Shown here piece by piece: positions 22,654-24,656 of a stretch of DNA of 24,656 bases (the first letter of the stretch is position 1; each line of letters begins with the position of its first letter). The DNA comes from Actinomyces sp. (lineage in GTDB: Bacteria > Actinomycetota > Actinomycetes > Actinomycetales > Actinomycetaceae). Both the position numbers and the translations under genes were made by a program. The notes below the pieces were generated by a model. The model was not told where the DNA came from. It ran no database searches and saw nothing but the letters and a program-made list of their open reading frames with translations. The stretch is taken from the NCBI RefSeq assembly GCF_030530635.1, contig NZ_JAUMUL010000053.1, forward strand, positions 1 to 24,656, written 5' to 3'.

Positions 22654-22914
22654 TCACATGGCGTTAACGCGCTTGGCCAGCTTCGACTTGCGGTTGCGGG
22701 CCTGGTTGCGGTGGATCACGCCCTTGGAAACGGCCTTGTCCAGCTTGCGGCTGGCCTTGCGCAGGTGTTCCTCGGCGGCCTGCTTGTCACCGGCCTCGAC
22801 CGCCTCGCGCGTGCGGCGCACGTAGGTCTTGAGTTCGGACTTGACGGACTTATTGCGCAGGCGGGCCTTCTCGTTGGTCTTGATGCGCTTGATCTGAGAC
22901 TTGATGTTCGCCAC
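22654..22914 (-). CDS. rpsT: 30S ribosomal protein S20
   Basis: An 86-residue, very basic helical protein binding 16S rRNA during early 30S assembly. The start ANIKSQIKRIKTNEKARLRN and the later HRNQARNRKSKLAKRVNA are diagnostic of bS20, and length is standard (86-88). The start codon is GTG at 22914 with only a weak purine stretch upstream; a GTG or UUG start in S20 is known in other bacteria, where translation is autoregulated, but that control is not shown here. TTGACC on the minus strand some 35 bases upstream may be a -35 element. Confidence 0.95.
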   Translation of the reverse strand: MANIKSQIKRIKTNEKARLRNKSVKSELKTYVRRTREAVEAGDKQAAEEHLRKASRKLDKAVSKGVIHRNQARNRKSKLAKRVNAM

Positions 22915-23144
22915 TGTGAGTGAAGCTTTCTGGTGTCTGAATGGTCAATGGCCGGAGAGAGGGTTGGCGCTACGGGCGGACTTGAGGTGGTGGAAGCACC
23001 CGGCAGGCCCGGTCGCCGGACCCCGAAGCCGGCCAGGCCAGAGGTCCGAAGAGCACTTTAGCACCGGGCGCCCTGGCTTATCTCGGTCGATAACCGTCCA
23101 TCGGCGTGACGTGCGTCGCGCCGGCACCGTTCACGGAGCGTAGC

Positions 23145-23765
23145 TCAGGACCAGTGCGTGCGCAGGGCGGCGACGACGCCGTCGAAGGCGGAGCGCTTCA
23201 TGGTGGCGCCCTCGCGGCGCACCACATCCGGTTTGACGAGCAGCAGACGATCCAGGCGAACCTCGCTGGGGCGGCCCTTGGAGTCCCACGGGCCGGTGCC
23301 GACGTCATGCCAGTAGCGGCCCCAGCGGGCCTCCTGTGCGGCGTCGAGGTCGTGGTCCTTGCTGGTCAACTGGGCGACGACGATCCGTTTTCCGTGGTGG
23401 GCCAGGACGAGCACGGGTCGGTCTTTGCCCTGGGTGGCGTCCTCCTCGAAGGGTACCCACGTCCACACCACCTCGCCGGGATCGGCGTTGCCGTCGGGAT
23501 CGGGGGAGTAGGCGAAGTCCGGTAGGCCCAGGGAGGCGACGTCGTAGACCCCGACGCCGTCGTGCGCGCCGGTGCGGGTGCCGGGGGCTGGCGACTGCAG
23601 GGCAGAGCGCTTGGGGGTGCCCGTTCGCTTCTGCGCGGGGCCGGAGGAGTTGCGCATGCGTGACTCCTCCCGGGTGCTCAGCTCTTCCTTGAGTACGTCG
23701 GTGATGGCCTGTTTGGCGCTGGAGGTGAGAATCCGGGCGATCCGCTTGAGCAGTGGGGATGGCAT
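23145..23765 (-). CDS. PemK/MazF-fold protein, solitary
   Basis: A 206-residue protein whose C-terminal 120 residues show the PemK/MazF (CcdB-like) pattern: PGEVVWTWVPFEEDATQGKDRPVLVLAHHGKRIVVAQLTSKDHD, ending with RLLLVKPDVVRREGATMK. MazF toxins are sequence-specific endoribonucleases of about 110-120 residues. Here an N-terminal part of about 85 residues precedes it: a helical segment (LLKRIARILTSSAKQAITDVLKEEL), then a basic Ser/Pro-rich linker. No antitoxin-sized gene flanks it on either side. Long, antitoxin-less members are known in actinobacteria and may not be toxins. The ATG at 23765 lacks a ribosome site but has TAGGGT ending 6 bases before it. Identity of the fold is fairly secure; toxicity is unproven. 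Confidence 0.8.
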   Translation of the reverse strand: MPSPLLKRIARILTSSAKQAITDVLKEELSTREESRMRNSSGPAQKRTGTPKRSALQSPAPGTRTGAHDGVGVYDVASLGLPDFAYSPDPDGNADPGEVVWTWVPFEEDATQGKDRPVLVLAHHGKRIVVAQLTSKDHDLDAAQEARWGRYWHDVGTGPWDSKGRPSEVRLDRLLLVKPDVVRREGATMKRSAFDGVVAALRTHWS

Positions 23766-23771
23766 GAGCCG

Positions 23772-23777
23772 ACCCTA
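23772..23777 (-). promoter_or_regulatory. Leaderless-type -10 element (start 23765, minus)
   Basis: On the minus strand the hexamer reads TAGGGT and ends 6 bases before the ATG at 23765. No -35 hexamer was recognised. Confidence 0.5.
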
Positions 23778-23882
23778 CCGGCACGCATATGAGTCCGGGG
23801 CTTTTCTGGTCGGTAGGCGCGGGGAAGTCGCCACGATGCCCGCGTCAGAGAACCGTTGGGGCTCGGAGCGTAGCGAGACGGT

Positions 23883-23888
23883 TTGACA
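23883..23888 (+). promoter_or_regulatory. Perfect -35 consensus upstream of GntR gene
   Basis: TTGACA matches the sigma-70 type -35 exactly. At 17-19 bases downstream the sequence runs into the palindrome at 23905-23926, where no good -10 hexamer stands out. The promoter is therefore partly supported, and a regulator at the palindrome would overlap the polymerase site. Confidence 0.45.
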
Positions 23889-23904
23889 CCCCGATGGTCA
23901 TATG

Positions 23905-23926
23905 GTTCAGTAGTTATGTAATGAAC
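23905..23926. promoter_or_regulatory. Near-perfect palindrome, probable GntR operator
   Basis: GTTCAGTA (23905-23912) and TAATGAAC (23919-23926) are complementary at 7 of 8 positions across a 6-base spacer. It ends 16 bases before the start of a YtrA-type regulator, the typical place for an autoregulatory operator. The sequence is unlike the palindrome at 13898-13926, so each regulator probably has its own site. Confidence 0.6.
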
Positions 23927-23942
23927 TGGCGAGGGGTGTTCT

Positions 23943-24329
23943 GTGGAGCTTGATTCGACCGCGCCGATCTACAAGCAGATAGCCGCTGACGTTCGTCACC
24001 AGATCCTCATTAGGGCGCTGACTGACGGGGATCGGGTGATGTCGACCACCCAGTACGCCACCAGCTACCGAATCAACCCGGCCACTGCGGCCAAGGCGTT
24101 CGCTCAGCTGATCGAGGAAGGGCTTCTCGTCAAGCGCCGAGGCCTTGGCATGTTCGTAGCTGAAGGCGCCCGTGACCGTCTGATCGCCGCCGAGTACACC
24201 GGATTCATTGATCAGACCTTCTCCGCGGTCGTCCGTCAGGCGTTTGCACTCGGTATCGACGCGAACACCCTCATTGAACACATCCGCGCCATTTCTGCCG
24301 AAGGCGCAACGGACCAGACCAAGGAGTGA
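23943..24329 (+). CDS. GntR-family regulator, YtrA subfamily
   Basis: A 128-residue GntR protein. The winged helix occupies about residues 1-75 (STAPIYKQIAADVRHQILIRALTDGDRV, then NPATAAKAFAQLIEEGLLVKRRGLGMFVA), and the short helical tail of about 50 residues marks it as YtrA-type. The GTG at 23943 has GAGGGG about 7 bases upstream. YtrA-type regulators usually head operons for ABC transporters or membrane proteins, and a probable start codon for the next gene lies 323 bases on. The wing motif RRGLGMFV is well kept. It is a different paralogue from the regulator at 13482-13865. Confidence 0.88.
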   Translation: MELDSTAPIYKQIAADVRHQILIRALTDGDRVMSTTQYATSYRINPATAAKAFAQLIEEGLLVKRRGLGMFVAEGARDRLIAAEYTGFIDQTFSAVVRQAFALGIDANTLIEHIRAISAEGATDQTKE

Positions 24330-24652
24330 ATGGGCTGTTCCGGTTTGAGGGTGTGGTGGCTTCCGGCCGGGGCTGCGGTGTGTGGGGGTCGTGGTTGGGG
24401 TGGTGAGGTCGATGTCGGGCGGGCAAGGACTCGACGGGTCGGGCCGCGTCGTCGACGGCTAACCGGCGTCCTCGAACAACCCCCAACCCACCCAGACCGG
24501 CTCTTGGTGTTGGTGGCTGTGGTGGCTGGTGTGTCTTGATGTTTGTGGGTGTGCTGGTGGCTGTGGTGGCCGGCGTGTTGCGGGGTGAAGGACGCGGTGA
24601 ATCGGGCGTGTTCAATGGTCTGTGTAAGCCCTGATTGAGAGGACCTACTGTC
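24330..24652. other. G/T-rich intergenic region
   Basis: This 323-base stretch has no credible gene. Its plus strand is unusually rich in G and T (runs such as GGTTGGGG and TGGTGGCTGTGGTGG), with a C/A-rich middle part near 24473-24500, so base composition differs from the coding sequence around it. Complementary octamers GGTTGGGG (24393-24400) and CCCCAACC (24481-24488) could pair. Frames open on both strands here only because of the biased composition. Confidence 0.5.
24511..24577 (+). repeat. Imperfect 23-base direct repeat
   Basis: Positions 24511-24533 and 24555-24577 are the same G/T-rich 23-base sequence, beginning TGGTGGCTGTGGTGGC, with two T/C differences. The copies are offset by 44 bases and the sequence between them is not repeated. 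Confidence 0.6.
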
Positions 24653-24656
24653 ATGA
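24653..24656 (+). CDS. Probable start codon of next gene (cut by window edge)
   Basis: ATG at 24653-24655 is preceded by GAGAGGA (24637-24643) with a 9-base gap, a strong ribosome site and spacing. Only the first codon is inside the window, so the product is unknown. Given the YtrA-type regulator upstream, an ABC transporter ATPase or another regulated membrane system is a guess. Confidence 0.45.

Noticed and set aside
23145..23942. PemK-fold gene and the divergent GntR as a toxin-antitoxin pair.
   Set aside because: The regulator is a full YtrA-type GntR, not an antitoxin fold, and the genes are divergent rather than in one operon.
24271..24654. A 127-codon minus-strand frame rich in Pro and Thr at the window end.
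   Set aside because: It arises from the G/T-rich repeat composition and overlaps the GntR gene; no ribosome site or domain.

Overview
The window is compact, GC-rich, intron-free bacterial DNA with short intergenic gaps and mixed ATG/GTG starts. Gene content points to an actinobacterium, most likely Actinomycetaceae (Actinomyces or a close relative): a polyphosphate-type glucokinase, a vitamin K epoxide reductase (VKOR), a MetP/MetS-type transporter pair, an actinobacterial LeuRS of 987 residues, a ComEA-ComEC-HolA string, a DUF1846 protein and 30S protein S20. The genus is inferred from protein character and was not tested by alignment. No rRNA, tRNA, CRISPR array, insertion sequence or prophage gene was seen. 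Almost everything looks like chromosomal housekeeping or core accessory sequence.

Layout. 1-1320: polyphosphate glucokinase, then a small NifX-fold protein. 1351-1397: a strong shared hairpin separating them from the convergent deoD (minus strand). 2174-2511: a divergent promoter region with repeated motifs. 2512-4264: an NSS-family amino acid transporter (metP-like) and its 57-residue membrane partner (metS-like), which is easily missed. 4327-6971: a phosphomannomutase-like HAD phosphatase closely followed by a membrane-anchored metallophosphoesterase. 7136-9134: VKOR, a DtxR/MntR-type metalloregulator overlapping it by 4 bases, and a HIT hydrolase. 9359-12322: leuS. 12382-13865 (minus): a YtrA-type GntR regulator coupled to a polytopic DUF1648/DUF5808 protein, with a perfect 10-bp-arm palindrome upstream. 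13968-15878 (minus): a HerA/YjgR-type ATPase, divergent from a Nudix hydrolase. 16443-20908: degV, comEA, comEC (without its usual C-terminal hydrolase domain) and holA. 20956-22914 (minus): DUF1846 protein and rpsT with a clear terminator. 23145-23765 (minus): a solitary PemK/MazF-fold protein. 23943-24329: a second YtrA-type GntR regulator with its own palindrome. A G/T-rich 323-base gap follows, and a probable start codon for the next gene lies at the window edge.

The most striking cross-cutting signal is in translation starts. Six genes without a convincing Shine-Dalgarno site have a TANNNT -10 hexamer ending exactly 6 bases before the start codon (starts at 914, 8664, 15878 minus, 16443, 17373 and 23765 minus). 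This is the geometry of leaderless transcripts. Many of the other genes have a good ribosome binding site or are translationally coupled. No obviously novel defence or mobile system was found. The better leads are the leaderless set, the manganese-like ligand set in the DtxR-family protein, the two GntR palindromes and the solitary PemK protein.
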